A DNA stretch of 45,966 nt, from the NCBI RefSeq assembly GCF_937863595.1, contig NZ_CALMGQ010000078.1, forward strand, positions 1-45,966, in the 5' to 3' direction. How positions within the stretch are numbered: the stretch's first letter is position 1; every line of letters starts with the position of its first letter. The DNA is from an uncultured Cytophaga sp. Lineage in GTDB: Bacteria > Bacteroidota > Bacteroidia > Cytophagales > Cytophagaceae. Below the pieces are notes generated by a model. It searched no databases, had not been told where the DNA came from, and saw only the letters and a program-made list of their open reading frames with translations. Of this stretch, positions 17,381 through 25,305 are shown piece by piece. The position numbers and the translations under genes were made by a program.

Positions 17381-18024
17381 TGATCTACTTTTTTTATCGT
17401 TCTTTATTTACTTGTTACTGTATTCTACTACTATTTATCTGTTGTTGGCATTCCCACCTGTTTTCCTACACACTTCTCAAGCCCTTGTTGCGCATCCACT
17501 AAAGCGGAGGCCAACGTATAAATACTGTACGATGGCAGTTTATTCCATTAAAAAAATCATTCTCTTTAATAAGGCAATAAACCATTCACCTAATACATCT
17601 AATTTTCCTAGAATACAGAACTCGCATATATGTATTCCTTGGTTAAAAGAATAAGGCTTTATGTGATTTATAGTGAGCAATCAAATTTTATTTTTCTGGA
17701 TCTTTTCAAATGAGTTATGACTCCGGTAGAAATCACATTCCGAAGCCGCTGATATAGTAAAATGAAAATAAATAATGCACCCGCAATTACGCAGGAATTC
17801 TTCCTGAACCGATTATATGTATGCATATTCCTACAGAATTGCGCGCATAAGTTAGTACGTATTTATATACTATTAATATTCTACCCCTATTGGGTTCGGT
17901 GCTTAACGAATGATTGTATAAATTTTTTAGACCCGGCTTAAGTGATAAAAAACAAATTAGTATTGATGCAATTTATCGCTACCCACTATACATCATATTG
18001 AGCCAAGAATAATATCTATATTCT
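17381..18024. other. 640-bp gap between two unknown exported-protein genes
   Basis: No gene is supported. It holds a small palindrome CAGGAA-TTC-TTCCTG at 17792-17806 (three-base spacer) and a GC-richer strip around 17477-17530 (CGCATCCACTAAAGCGGAGG) that looks like a degenerate repeat. The promoter of the downstream minus-strand gene should lie within 17381-17480. Confidence 0.4.
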
Positions 18025-19362
18025 TTATGGATAATACGTATAACCAATCTTTATTTCAAATGTTTCATTATTATTAATAATGCTAATTGCATTCACTAAT
18101 CCTTTTTCATTTAATTTGAAAGTTCCCCATAATTGATAATCATCAATTTGTCCTTCTGATTCTGATTTTGAAAAATACATTTCAAACGTTTTATCATCTT
18201 TCTTTTCAATTTTAGATTTTTCAAACTGCAAAATTTCTCCATCCTGAAAAGAAGTATATTTGTAAATAAATGGAAATTTATCTATTTGACTAAAACATTC
18301 CTTATCCGAAACAAAATTATTACTAAATGTAATTTTACAATTATTTTCATATTTGTCTTCAAAACACCAATTGTTATAAGCTTCACTTTTTAAGATATAA
18401 TGTTTTTGTAATAACATGTTATCTACAAGAGTAAATACTGTTGTTTCATTTTCATTCCTATTACTTTCTACTTGTATCATTTTTTCATTATCGTATGTAA
18501 AAAGAATGATTTCACCTTCTTCATCAATACTTTTAGTGAGCATTCCATTCTCATATATAAATTGTATCGATGAAGATTCATCACCATCGCGTGAATAAAT
18601 TTTCAATAAAATTGGTTGCCCTTTTTCATTCAATGATACTTTTTTGATAAAAACCTTAGAACCGTTTTTGTCAAAATAAGTTTCTATATTTTTTAATTTT
18701 ACATTTTTTGGATCGAACAGATTAGCGTATTTTTCTATATTGTTATCAAAAGAGGTATTTGAAATAGTACTAAGAAACGCATTCATAACAATTTTAGATT
18801 TTTCGGTAACATTGTTTTTATTTTGCAACAAAGCTACTTCCGATTTCCATCTGCGTGTGTTAATAACATAGGATGATTCTTTTTTAACACCCATTTGTTC
18901 TGCAACAAATTCTGTAGATTGGTGTGTACCTTGTTTCACTATTACATTATCTTCCATTTTGCCACTCCAATAAGCAAAAGATTGATTTAATTCTCCATCT
19001 GCTCGAAAATTAATTTTTTGGTTATTGGCAAAATAAATATCTGTATTACTTGTAATAAATTGAATTTCAAATGCGTCATTCCCAAAATTATTAATGAGTT
19101 CTTTTTCTTCTTTTTCTTGATTATTGGTTTTACTTCCATCTAACATTGAATATTGATTTTCTATATCCACAATAAATACATATGTTTTACCTGCAGTTAT
19201 GTTTAAAGTAGTCAATGAGGAAAAATCTCTTTCTATTATCATCGTTTCAATTTCATCTTCTTCGATTTCGTTGTTTGATGGAGTACTTTGTGCAAGTGAA
19301 TTGTTTGTAATTCCAATGATAAAAATCGCAAACATAATAATTAATTTAATGTTTTGTTTCAT
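18025..19362 (-). CDS. Unknown exported protein
   Basis: 445 residues from the second Met (MKQNIKLIIMFAIFIIGITN), which gives a standard signal peptide ending NNSLAQ; the first Met two codons earlier is also possible. The mature part begins with a low-complexity acidic region (NNEIEEDEIETM). In the C-terminal half it has repeated strand motifs of the kind GQPILLKIYSRDGDES / GMLTKSIDEEGEIILFTYDN, reminiscent of YD/RHS-like or MORN-like beta strands. No family is recognised. AT-rich even for this genome. Probably periplasmic or surface-exposed. Confidence 0.65.
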   Translation of the reverse strand: MKQNIKLIIMFAIFIIGITNNSLAQSTPSNNEIEEDEIETMIIERDFSSLTTLNITAGKTYVFIVDIENQYSMLDGSKTNNQEKEEKELINNFGNDAFEIQFITSNTDIYFANNQKINFRADGELNQSFAYWSGKMEDNVIVKQGTHQSTEFVAEQMGVKKESSYVINTRRWKSEVALLQNKNNVTEKSKIVMNAFLSTISNTSFDNNIEKYANLFDPKNVKLKNIETYFDKNGSKVFIKKVSLNEKGQPILLKIYSRDGDESSSIQFIYENGMLTKSIDEEGEIILFTYDNEKMIQVESNRNENETTVFTLVDNMLLQKHYILKSEAYNNWCFEDKYENNCKITFSNNFVSDKECFSQIDKFPFIYKYTSFQDGEILQFEKSKIEKKDDKTFEMYFSKSESEGQIDDYQLWGTFKLNEKGLVNAISIINNNETFEIKIGYTYYP

Positions 19363-19368
19363 TTCCAA

Positions 19369-19921
19369 TTTTGATGGTTAGATGATTATTGAATGTAGAA
19401 TAAATTTTACTTTTAATGAAAATTTAAAAGTATGATTATCGTAAACCTTAATCAAGATTTAATAATTATAAAAATTATGAAACAATTTAATATAGTAAAA
19501 TGGATTTATCGGTTAACAAATGTTAAAAAAAATACAGCTAGAATAAATATTTAAATTACTATTTATAAGCAATATAATTTCTTACTCTAATCGCCAAATG
19601 AAAAGTCTTTGTTCATTCACTTGGAGTTGGCGAATAATTTCAATAGGTACAACAAGCCATTATTCGGATTACAAGTCCTCCTTATCTGGTATGCACAATC
19701 TCTGTATTAACATAGGCAGCAATTCTTGCCCTACCTTGCTCGTAGCGAAGTGCTATTTCCTGCAACAGGCTTTGATAATCGGAAGTTTGATTTTGTTTTG
19801 CCGTCTATCTAATTAAACGATTTTTTCGTGTTTTGTTTCTGCTGGTGCAAACCGACTAATTTCCTATCCATGTTATTATACCAGCAGCTGATTTTTGTTT
19901 AACTGTTGGTATTGTAATGGT
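19369..19921. other. Gap holding the DUF1016 fragment
   Basis: About 19369-19600 is AT-rich with no gene and contains the promoter of the preceding minus-strand gene. The rest carries the diverged repeat at 19642-19689, the DUF1016 fragment (19690-19808), and about 110 bp of plain sequence before the RhuM stop. Confidence 0.5.
19690..19808 (-). pseudogene. DUF1016 N-terminal fragment beside rhuM
   Basis: On the minus strand a frame reads TAKQNQTSDYQSLLQEIALR, YEQGRARIAAYVNTEIVHT, then R and stop. This matches residues 8-40 of the DUF1016 pseudogene at 15729-16064 (DYQILLQRIAL...EQGRATIAFYVNTEIVHI) and the DUF1016 N-terminal domain in general. The match breaks after EIVHT, at the repeat that ends at 19689. 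It lies about 115 bp downstream of the intact RhuM gene, the mirror of the situation at 14.4-15.6 kb. Confidence 0.8.
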
Positions 19922-20932
19922 TCATTTTTGGGGCTTTAGCTTTTTAATATCTTCTTCAATTTCTTTCAAGCTTTGTTCCCGTTCCAATTCCTTTTGTGCT
20001 TTTTTATACGTTTGAAACGCTTGTTCGGATTTATCCATTGCTTTTTGATGGCTAATTTTACCCGCATGACTAAGCAATTCACGACCGTTGAGCTGAAGTA
20101 TACTATCCAGCCTTTGAATCCAATCGTTCATGTACATAGGAGTTTGCTGCTGCGCCATTGTTTCGGCAAATGCAAGATATTGCTCTACCAACAAACCGAG
20201 TAATTTTATTTCATCTTCGTTTAAATAGTTTTTAGCAACAACAAGTTCAGATTTTGTTATATTTTTTCCTTCCTTTTTATCATACGAAAGCATTCCTAAT
20301 AATGGCAAAGAAGCATCCACCCTTCTGTAAACCAATTCTGCTGCTGTTTGCGTGCTAATTGCCCACAATAATTTATTTTGAACAATTTTAAAAAACTCAA
20401 TCGTTTTTTCGTCCTTCGGATTATAATCAATGCTGGTAGTATAGATATCCTTTATTTTTTGATAAAAGAATTTTTCTGAAATCCGTATTTCACGAATACG
20501 GTTCTGAAGTTCGTTGAAATAATTCATTGAAGTACCCGACTTAAAACGGTCGTCGTTCAATGCAAAACCTTTTACAATATATTCCTTGAGTCTTTGGGTA
20601 GCCCAAATACGAAATTGCGTGCCTTGTTGCGATTTTACCCGATATCCAACAGATATGATCACATCAAGATTGTATAGATTAACCTTAGATTCTTGTGTTT
20701 TTCCTTCGATAGCACCGTGTGAAGTGGTTATTCGGAAATCCCGAACTACCACTTCAGCACTTAATTCGCCTTCTTCAAAAATATTTTTAATATGATCGCT
20801 TATGGTTGATTTAGCCCTGCCAAAAAGCAAACACATTTGATCCTGTGTAAGCCAAACAGTTTCTTCTTCCAAGCGCACATCTACCTTGACGTTGCCCTCT
20901 TTATTTTCGTATATCAGTATTTCGCTGTTCAT
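19922..20932 (-). CDS. RhuM-family (virulence RhuM) protein
   Basis: 336 residues from the Met at 20932 (MNSEILIYENKEGNVKVDV), which fits the family N-terminus; an in-frame upstream Met would add 20 unlikely residues. The N-terminal part has the RhuM signature: EETVWLTQDQMCLLFGRAKSTISDHIKNIFEEGEL (a helix-turn-helix-like region), VVRDFRITTSHGAIEGKTQ, YNLDVIISVGYRVKSQQGTQFRIWAT and LKEYIVKGFALNDDR. The C-terminal part is helical and charged, ending in a Glu/Lys coiled coil. RhuM proteins are frequent in type I restriction loci and islands; the biochemical function is unknown. A DUF1016 fragment lies downstream, and the restriction-modification operon begins about 110-450 bp upstream. Confidence 0.88.
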   Translation of the reverse strand: MNSEILIYENKEGNVKVDVRLEEETVWLTQDQMCLLFGRAKSTISDHIKNIFEEGELSAEVVVRDFRITTSHGAIEGKTQESKVNLYNLDVIISVGYRVKSQQGTQFRIWATQRLKEYIVKGFALNDDRFKSGTSMNYFNELQNRIREIRISEKFFYQKIKDIYTTSIDYNPKDEKTIEFFKIVQNKLLWAISTQTAAELVYRRVDASLPLLGMLSYDKKEGKNITKSELVVAKNYLNEDEIKLLGLLVEQYLAFAETMAQQQTPMYMNDWIQRLDSILQLNGRELLSHAGKISHQKAMDKSEQAFQTYKKAQKELEREQSLKEIEEDIKKLKPQK

Positions 20933-21105
20933 AATAATTTGAATCTTGCTAGAATGCTTAAAACGGTCTAAATCTAACCACTTGCGTTTCACAAGATAAC
21001 GCTTTGAAGGATTGGATAGAAATTATTTTAACGAATAATTATACAAAGATCCGAAAGCCTAAAATGTAGCCTATTTTTGCACTTCTATAACTCCCATTTT
21101 CTATC

Positions 21106-21380
21106 CTAGCCTATATACTCCTGTATAAAATCCGACAGTTGTTCTTCGTTTTCATTGAATTTTAAGACAATTCTTGATGTGAGTGTATCTACCCACAGTT
21201 CGATTTCTTGTTTCGACCGGAGGGTTCTTAAAAAAATCAAATATGGATTACCTTCTTCAAAATCTCCTAAGCAGATTGCAACGTCTGCTTTAAAAGAATC
21301 TGCATAGTTGTCTTCTGCGGTTTCTAGATAGGTTTGCAGGTGGGTGATTTTTTGAGTGAGGGTGAGTATTGGAAGTTCTG
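21106..21380 (-). pseudogene. C-terminal fragment of an unknown gene, directly after the restriction endonuclease
   Basis: After the endonuclease stop, another frame stays open for about 90 codons: ITELPILTLTQKITHLQTYL, ETAEDNYADSFKADVAICLG, DFEEGNPYLIFLRTLRSKQE, then a normal-looking C-terminus ending DFIQEYIG. It has no internal Met. The only upstream ATG in frame lies inside the endonuclease gene (21474) and gives an unlikely N-terminus. Codon use and amino-acid mix look like real protein. Best read as the 3' remainder of a gene cut by insertion of the restriction-modification unit; family not recognised. A non-ATG start is the alternative. Confidence 0.5.
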
Positions 21381-22445
21381 TTATTTCATAACTAACTCTG
21401 TTAGTATATTTTTTATGTCTAAATGATTGGCTCCATTTATTCCTTTTGCATGAGACGATACTAAATCTATCCAATCAAAAAGTTTTTTCTTTTCTGTTGT
21501 TTTATTTGACCAATACTCTGAAAGTTCAATAGAGTTCGTTTGCATCAAAGTCTCTAATACGACTGGTAGATTTTCAAATAAATTTAAAAATATTCTAGGT
21601 ACTTTTTTATAAGTCTTTTTACCTACAATAAAATCTCCTTTGCCTCCTGCTGTAAACAAATCACGAATATTGGGACATACAACAGCTTCACGAGTTACTA
21701 ACCAAATTGCAAGACGTCCAAATTTATCGCTGTTATTACCAAATAGTTCAGGAAAATATACCATTGACCGATTTTTCAATTCATATCTTTCTTCTTGTGA
21801 TAAATTATTCCAAATCTTAATAATAATGCTACTTGGTTTACTATTATTTTCAGAATCCATCCACCAAAGTTCTTCTCCTGGTTTTAGTTTGCTTTTATAA
21901 TATTCAACTATTGGTTTAATTGGATTCTCTTTTCTTCGTAAAATATCATAAGGCATATTGATTTTGTCAAAAATTGTTTTGCCTTGATCCAAGTTCATAT
22001 CAATTAAATATCGAGGAGAATGTGTTACGACAACTTCTGATAATACATCTTCATATGGACGACAACGAAACTCTATAGGGCGAGCTAGTTTTGCAAATAA
22101 CATAAATATTCGCCCTACATCTTCAACTCTTGTACCTTCTAAAACACTATTCCCAGTTGTTTTCCAATGATTTTGAGTGGTTGTTTTTACTTCAATTCCA
22201 TAATATTTTTTAGCAACAATATCAGGAAATTTTTGTCCTCCAATTAATTCAATAGAATTTTCAAATACAGTACCAAATGCCAAATCGGTCATTACATCTC
22301 TGACATAGGGTTCAAAATTACTACCAGTAAGTGTCGCTATTTTATTTGACGATTTTTGAGCATTTATTTTAAGCACATCCATTGTTGAATTTAACAATAA
22401 GTCAAATTCTCTTCTATTTGGATCTGCATTTACTGAAACTATCAT
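21381..22445 (-). CDS. Type II restriction endonuclease partner of the C5-cytosine methyltransferase
   Basis: 354 residues. Cuts double-stranded DNA at the site protected by its partner methyltransferase. A PD-(D/E)xK core is visible: KFPDIVAKKYYGIEVKTTT with D75 and E85-V-K87, preceded by a helix SNFEPYVRDVMTDLAFG that should supply the first acidic residue. A conserved-looking region follows (NSVLEGTRVEDVGRIFMLFA, then LARPIEF). The gene starts 2 bp after the methyltransferase stop (22448 to 22445), so the two are one transcript. Specificity cannot be read from sequence. Apparently intact. Confidence 0.8.
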   Translation of the reverse strand: MIVSVNADPNRREFDLLLNSTMDVLKINAQKSSNKIATLTGSNFEPYVRDVMTDLAFGTVFENSIELIGGQKFPDIVAKKYYGIEVKTTTQNHWKTTGNSVLEGTRVEDVGRIFMLFAKLARPIEFRCRPYEDVLSEVVVTHSPRYLIDMNLDQGKTIFDKINMPYDILRRKENPIKPIVEYYKSKLKPGEELWWMDSENNSKPSSIIIKIWNNLSQEERYELKNRSMVYFPELFGNNSDKFGRLAIWLVTREAVVCPNIRDLFTAGGKGDFIVGKKTYKKVPRIFLNLFENLPVVLETLMQTNSIELSEYWSNKTTEKKKLFDWIDLVSSHAKGINGANHLDIKNILTELVMK

Positions 22446-22447
22446 TT

Positions 22448-23809
22448 TTACTTCTTAAAATATATATCCCAAATATCTTCAATTCTTCTTGCTAAATTAT
22501 AAGCTAAAAGTGGAGGAACAGCATTTCCAATAATTTTATATGCTTGTGACGGACTAACTAAAAACGAACCTTTTCTGCCAGTCTTACTTTCTATTACAAA
22601 ATCATAATCTGGAGGGAATGTTTGAATTAATGCACATTCTCTTGGCGTTAGTCTTCTCTCTTTTAAACCTTTATTTAATTCATTTTCAATTTTACCACCA
22701 TTCTCTAGTGAAAGCCTCCTAAACTCTATGTTTCCATGATGCTCTGAACGTATTGTTGGTGCAATTCCAGAAAGTTTTATTTCCGTTTGCCCTTGACAAT
22801 GACGACCCATAAATTTTGCTTTAGAATAAAATTTATGAGACAAATCTTTTGCATTTTCAGGCTCGTCTAAATGTTTAAAAAGATCTTTTAATTGAACAAA
22901 ATCTTTTAAATCATCCCCTTCAACCGTATACGAATGCGTTGGATTAGGATAGGGATTATATTTTTTTGAAATTATTTTTTTTTCAAGTTCTTCAAGTGCC
23001 GATTTTTTTAATGCTGATTTTTTAATACCAATAAAAATCACTCTTTCTCTTGATTGCGGAACGCCATAATTTGCAGAGTGTAAAACTTTTGGATCTAAAA
23101 CAATGTATCCATTTCCATTTGCCGATGAAAAATCATTTTGAATAATTTCTTTTACATTATCAAGGTTTACTAAACCTTTTACGTTCTCAGCAATAAATAT
23201 TTTTGGTTGAGTAATTTCAATTACTTCTTTCATCCACATATAAAGTTGGCCTCTAGTTTCAACTGATGCTGTCTTTTTTTCTATGAGTTCTCCTTTATGA
23301 TTTTTGTGAGAATTAAATCCATTTCGTTTTCCTGCAATACTAAAATCTTGGCACGGAAATCCACCAGTAACTACATCAACATCATTAGGGAAAACGTTAA
23401 TTCCATTCCGATACATTTTCACCAAGTCTACAATACTTTCTTTGTAAAAATCTTCTGGTTTATGTCCGTATTTTGAAAAATGATTCACCCATGCATTTCT
23501 TGCATCAATTAAAATATCATTTGCAAAGACCGTTTTAAACTTTGTTTTTTTAAGCAATACAAATCCATTTTTAATTTTTTTATCAATAAAATCAGGATTT
23601 AATTTTTCATTTATAGAAGATTGTAATACAGAAAATCCTCCTTCAAAACCTAAATCCATGCCTCCACATCCGGAAAAAAGAGAAAGTACATTTAACGGTT
23701 TCGTTCCAATTTCTAGATCTATAACTTCTCTTTTTTTATACTGCTGTATAAGGTCCAACTGTAATTCATTCACTAAGCTTATTTCTGTTTCTATTGTTTC
23801 AGTACGCAT
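22448..23809 (-). CDS. DNA (cytosine-5) methyltransferase of a type II restriction-modification system
   Basis: 453 residues, with all main C5 methyltransferase motifs in order. Motif I is LNVLSLFSGCGGMDLGFEGG (residues 39-58, SAM binding). Motif IV is GGFPCQDFSIAGKRNG (catalytic C153). Motif VI is IAENVKG (208-212). Motif VIII is QSRERVIFIG. Motif IX is RRLTPRECALIQTFPPDYDF, and motif X is QAYKIIGNAVPPLLAYNLA. The target-recognition region lies between VIII and IX (about 275-375). It flips and methylates a cytosine in the site cut by the downstream endonuclease. Spaced 2 bp from both the controller gene upstream and the endonuclease downstream. AT-rich like its neighbours, suggesting acquisition as a unit. 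Confidence 0.95.
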   Translation of the reverse strand: MRTETIETEISLVNELQLDLIQQYKKREVIDLEIGTKPLNVLSLFSGCGGMDLGFEGGFSVLQSSINEKLNPDFIDKKIKNGFVLLKKTKFKTVFANDILIDARNAWVNHFSKYGHKPEDFYKESIVDLVKMYRNGINVFPNDVDVVTGGFPCQDFSIAGKRNGFNSHKNHKGELIEKKTASVETRGQLYMWMKEVIEITQPKIFIAENVKGLVNLDNVKEIIQNDFSSANGNGYIVLDPKVLHSANYGVPQSRERVIFIGIKKSALKKSALEELEKKIISKKYNPYPNPTHSYTVEGDDLKDFVQLKDLFKHLDEPENAKDLSHKFYSKAKFMGRHCQGQTEIKLSGIAPTIRSEHHGNIEFRRLSLENGGKIENELNKGLKERRLTPRECALIQTFPPDYDFVIESKTGRKGSFLVSPSQAYKIIGNAVPPLLAYNLARRIEDIWDIYFKK

Positions 23810-23811
23810 AA

Positions 23812-24138
23812 TTAATTTTTTACAAGATTTGATTTTAGATATTTAACCTTTTCTTCTGCAGCTTTTAAAATACTTAAATCCGCTTCTTCGTCAATAATTT
23901 TATAAGCAATTTGATCACTTAAAAAATCATTAAGCAATTCCTTTTCATCAACCTTAAAATAATCTGCTATTTGCTTAATAATTTGCTTTGTAGGTTGTCT
24001 TTCATTGCGTTCAATTTTTGCAAGTAAAGATGTATCAATACTTATTTGTTCTGAAACTGATTTAAGTGTTAAACCAGCATCTTCTCGAAGAGTTCTTAAA
24101 TGTTCACCAAAAGACTTTGTTTTTTTAATCGTTCGCAT
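23812..24138 (-). CDS. XRE-family controller (C-protein-like) of the restriction-modification operon
   Basis: 108 residues from the Met at 24138 (MRTIKKTKSFGEHLRTLRED). The helix-turn-helix covers about residues 9-63: FGEHLRTLREDAGLTLKSVS, IDTSLLAKIERNERQPTK, IIKQIADYF. A helical C-terminal extension (DQIAYKIIDEEADLSILK) makes it longer than classical C proteins of about 80 residues. It is the first gene of the operon, 2 bp before the methyltransferase. Two inverted-repeat boxes lie just upstream, so autoregulation and delayed endonuclease expression are likely. An upstream Met at 24189 would add a Tyr/Ile-rich peptide encoded by the AT repeat and is rejected. Confidence 0.85.
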   Translation of the reverse strand: MRTIKKTKSFGEHLRTLREDAGLTLKSVSEQISIDTSLLAKIERNERQPTKQIIKQIADYFKVDEKELLNDFLSDQIAYKIIDEEADLSILKAAEEKVKYLKSNLVKN

Positions 24139-24139
24139 G

Positions 24140-24199
24140 TTGGTCAAATTATGTCCAAATATATATATATATATATATCTAATGGACAAAAAAAGTCCA
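24140..24199. promoter_or_regulatory. Two controller boxes separated by an (AT)10 tract
   Basis: Box 1 (24140-24158) reads TTGGTCA-AATTA-TGTCCAA on the plus strand; box 2 (24182-24200) reads ATGGACA-AAAAA-AGTCCAA. They share the pattern wTGGwCA-N5-wGTCCAA and lie 42 bp centre to centre. Box 1 abuts the start codon of the controller gene. Between them, 24159-24178 is (AT)10. The layout resembles paired C-boxes; binding is inferred. Confidence 0.7.
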
Positions 24200-24213
24200 A
24201 AAAAGTTTTCAAC

Positions 24214-24247
24214 AAGAAACCCCGCTGCTCACACAACGGGGTTTCTT
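24214..24247. terminator. Terminator-like hairpin homologous to the sucD terminator
   Basis: Arms AAGAAACCCCG / CGGGGTTTCTT around a 12-nt loop TGCTCACACAA-type. The loop nearly matches that of the sucD terminator at 26279-26310 (CTGCTTACACAC). It lies upstream of the restriction-modification promoter, next to the sucD fragment. Confidence 0.75.
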
Positions 24248-24261
24248 ACTATTTTAAAAGC

Positions 24262-24316
24262 GCAATAAAGCCTACTACGGGTTTAGTACCGTGTGCTTTA
24301 ATCCATTTCGCTGCAT
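24262..24316 (-). pseudogene. 55-bp fragment of sucD
   Basis: Aligns without gaps to sucD positions 26513-26567, 53 of 55 bases identical; it encodes [23 protein letters not shown] residues. Both differences are synonymous third-position changes. The neighbouring terminator is also a sucD-terminator relative. The rest of the gene is missing. A remnant of a duplicated or imported sucD 3' region. Confidence 0.85.
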
Positions 24317-24422
24317 TACTACAAAATACCTGCTGACATTTCTGGGTTATTTGCCAGAAAAGTCACAACAACGTGTAGATTTGAGGTTCGGTTGTATGAT
24401 GAAAATAGATATTGGCATTCAA

Positions 24423-24477
24423 CAACTGTTAACAACAAATGTGGATATCCCCGAAGCTTTTCAATTTTTAGAATTAA
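24423..24477. repeat. 55-bp direct repeat flanking the toxin-antitoxin pair (copy 1)
   Basis: Gap-free match, about 85 percent, to 25268-25322. Core TTTCAATTTTTAGA and GGATATCCCC. The second copy straddles the stop codon of the phosphatase pseudogene; together the copies bracket the HigB/HigA-like genes. The sequence between 24317 and 24422 is not recognised. Confidence 0.75.
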
Positions 24478-24496
24478 TTTACTTTTCCAAACAGAA

Positions 24497-24808
24497 TTAG
24501 ATCTCGATAGATATATTAACCTTACCGCCAAGGCCTTTCTCTACAATATCAAAAAGTGTTTTTAAGGTAATATTACTCCCGTCATTTTCTACCCGAGAAA
24601 TGTAGGTTCTGTTTTTATCAATGATACCTGCTAACTCTTCTTGTGTTATTTTTTTAGATTCTCTTGCATCTTTTAGCAACAAGCCAATTTTAAAAGTCGC
24701 GGATTCACGCTCAAGATTATCGCGTCTCTTGCTACCAGTTTTTCCATAAACACGGTCCTTAATATTAGACCAAGAATTGATCGTTGAATCTTTATCTTTT
24801 GCTTTCAT
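24497..24808 (-). CDS. HigA-like XRE antitoxin
   Basis: 103 residues. N-terminal basic region (about 1-35), then a helix-turn-helix: FKIGLLLKDARESKKITQEE, LAGIIDKNRTYISRVENDG. It ends with a beta-prone C-terminus (GGKVNISIEI). It follows the toxin gene and overlaps it by 17 bp, the toxin-first order typical of higBA. Expected to neutralise the toxin and repress the operon through the palindrome at 25162-25181. Confidence 0.85.
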   Translation of the reverse strand: MKAKDKDSTINSWSNIKDRVYGKTGSKRRDNLERESATFKIGLLLKDARESKKITQEELAGIIDKNRTYISRVENDGSNITLKTLFDIVEKGLGGKVNISIEI

Positions 24809-25133
24809 AATATTCTTTCATTAGTTCAAGGGCCTTATCAATTTCCTTTTTAGGTGTCTTTTGTGTTTTCTTTTGAAATCCATTAAGAATAATTACCAAT
24901 CTTCCTTTATCAAAAAAACAAAAAACCCTCCAAATATTAGATCCTAATTGTATTTGCGCTTCAAATAAACCATCCGTACCTTCCATGTGTTTTAGGTATG
25001 TCTGTGGTATTCTTTCTAGCGTCTCTATTGCTTCAATTATTTTAAAGATTTTATCTTGAACCTTAGCTGGTTGTTGCAATAAGAACTCTTCGAAATAATG
25101 CTTATAAGCTATAATCTCTCGTATTTTATTCAT
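24792..25133 (-). CDS. RelE/HigB-like toxin (Gp49 family)
   Basis: 113 residues from the Met at 25133, which has an unusually good GGGGGG sequence a few bases upstream; an in-frame Met at 25160 is less likely. The fold pattern is that of the phage-derived Gp49/HigB mRNA interferases: two N-terminal helices (YFEEFLLQQPAKVQDKIFKI), then KHMEGTDGLFEAQIQLGSNI, WRVFCFFDKGRLVIILNGF, and QKKTQKTPKKEIDKALELMK as a C-terminal helix with basic residues. Predicted to cleave mRNA at the ribosome. The gene appears intact and is followed by its antitoxin with a 17-bp overlap. Confidence 0.87.
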   Translation of the reverse strand: MNKIREIIAYKHYFEEFLLQQPAKVQDKIFKIIEAIETLERIPQTYLKHMEGTDGLFEAQIQLGSNIWRVFCFFDKGRLVIILNGFQKKTQKTPKKEIDKALELMKEYYESKR

Positions 25134-25161
25134 TTCCCCCCGGATTGTATTTAAACACAAT

Positions 25162-25181
25162 TTGTAACTTATAAGTTACAA
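25162..25181. promoter_or_regulatory. 20-bp perfect palindrome, probable HigA operator
   Basis: TTGTAACTTATAAGTTACAA, self-complementary over its full length, 29 bp upstream of the toxin start and in the only possible promoter region of the pair. Confidence 0.75.
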
Positions 25182-25305
25182 TTATAAAAAATATTATTTA
25201 AAAAACCTATTATCAATTAAATCAAACTATTGATTATCAGAATTATGTTTTAATTTCACCCCATTCACGACTGTTAATAAAAAATTTGGATATCCCCCAG
25301 GCATT

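Noticed and set aside
23812..24189. Longer controller protein starting at 24189
   Set aside because: The extra 17 residues come from the AT repeat (Tyr/Ile runs) and box 1 would fall inside the gene; the Met at 24138 is preferred.
24319..24531. 70-codon minus-strand frame between the sucD fragment and the antitoxin
   Set aside because: It spans the direct repeat and the antitoxin end and has no domain pattern.
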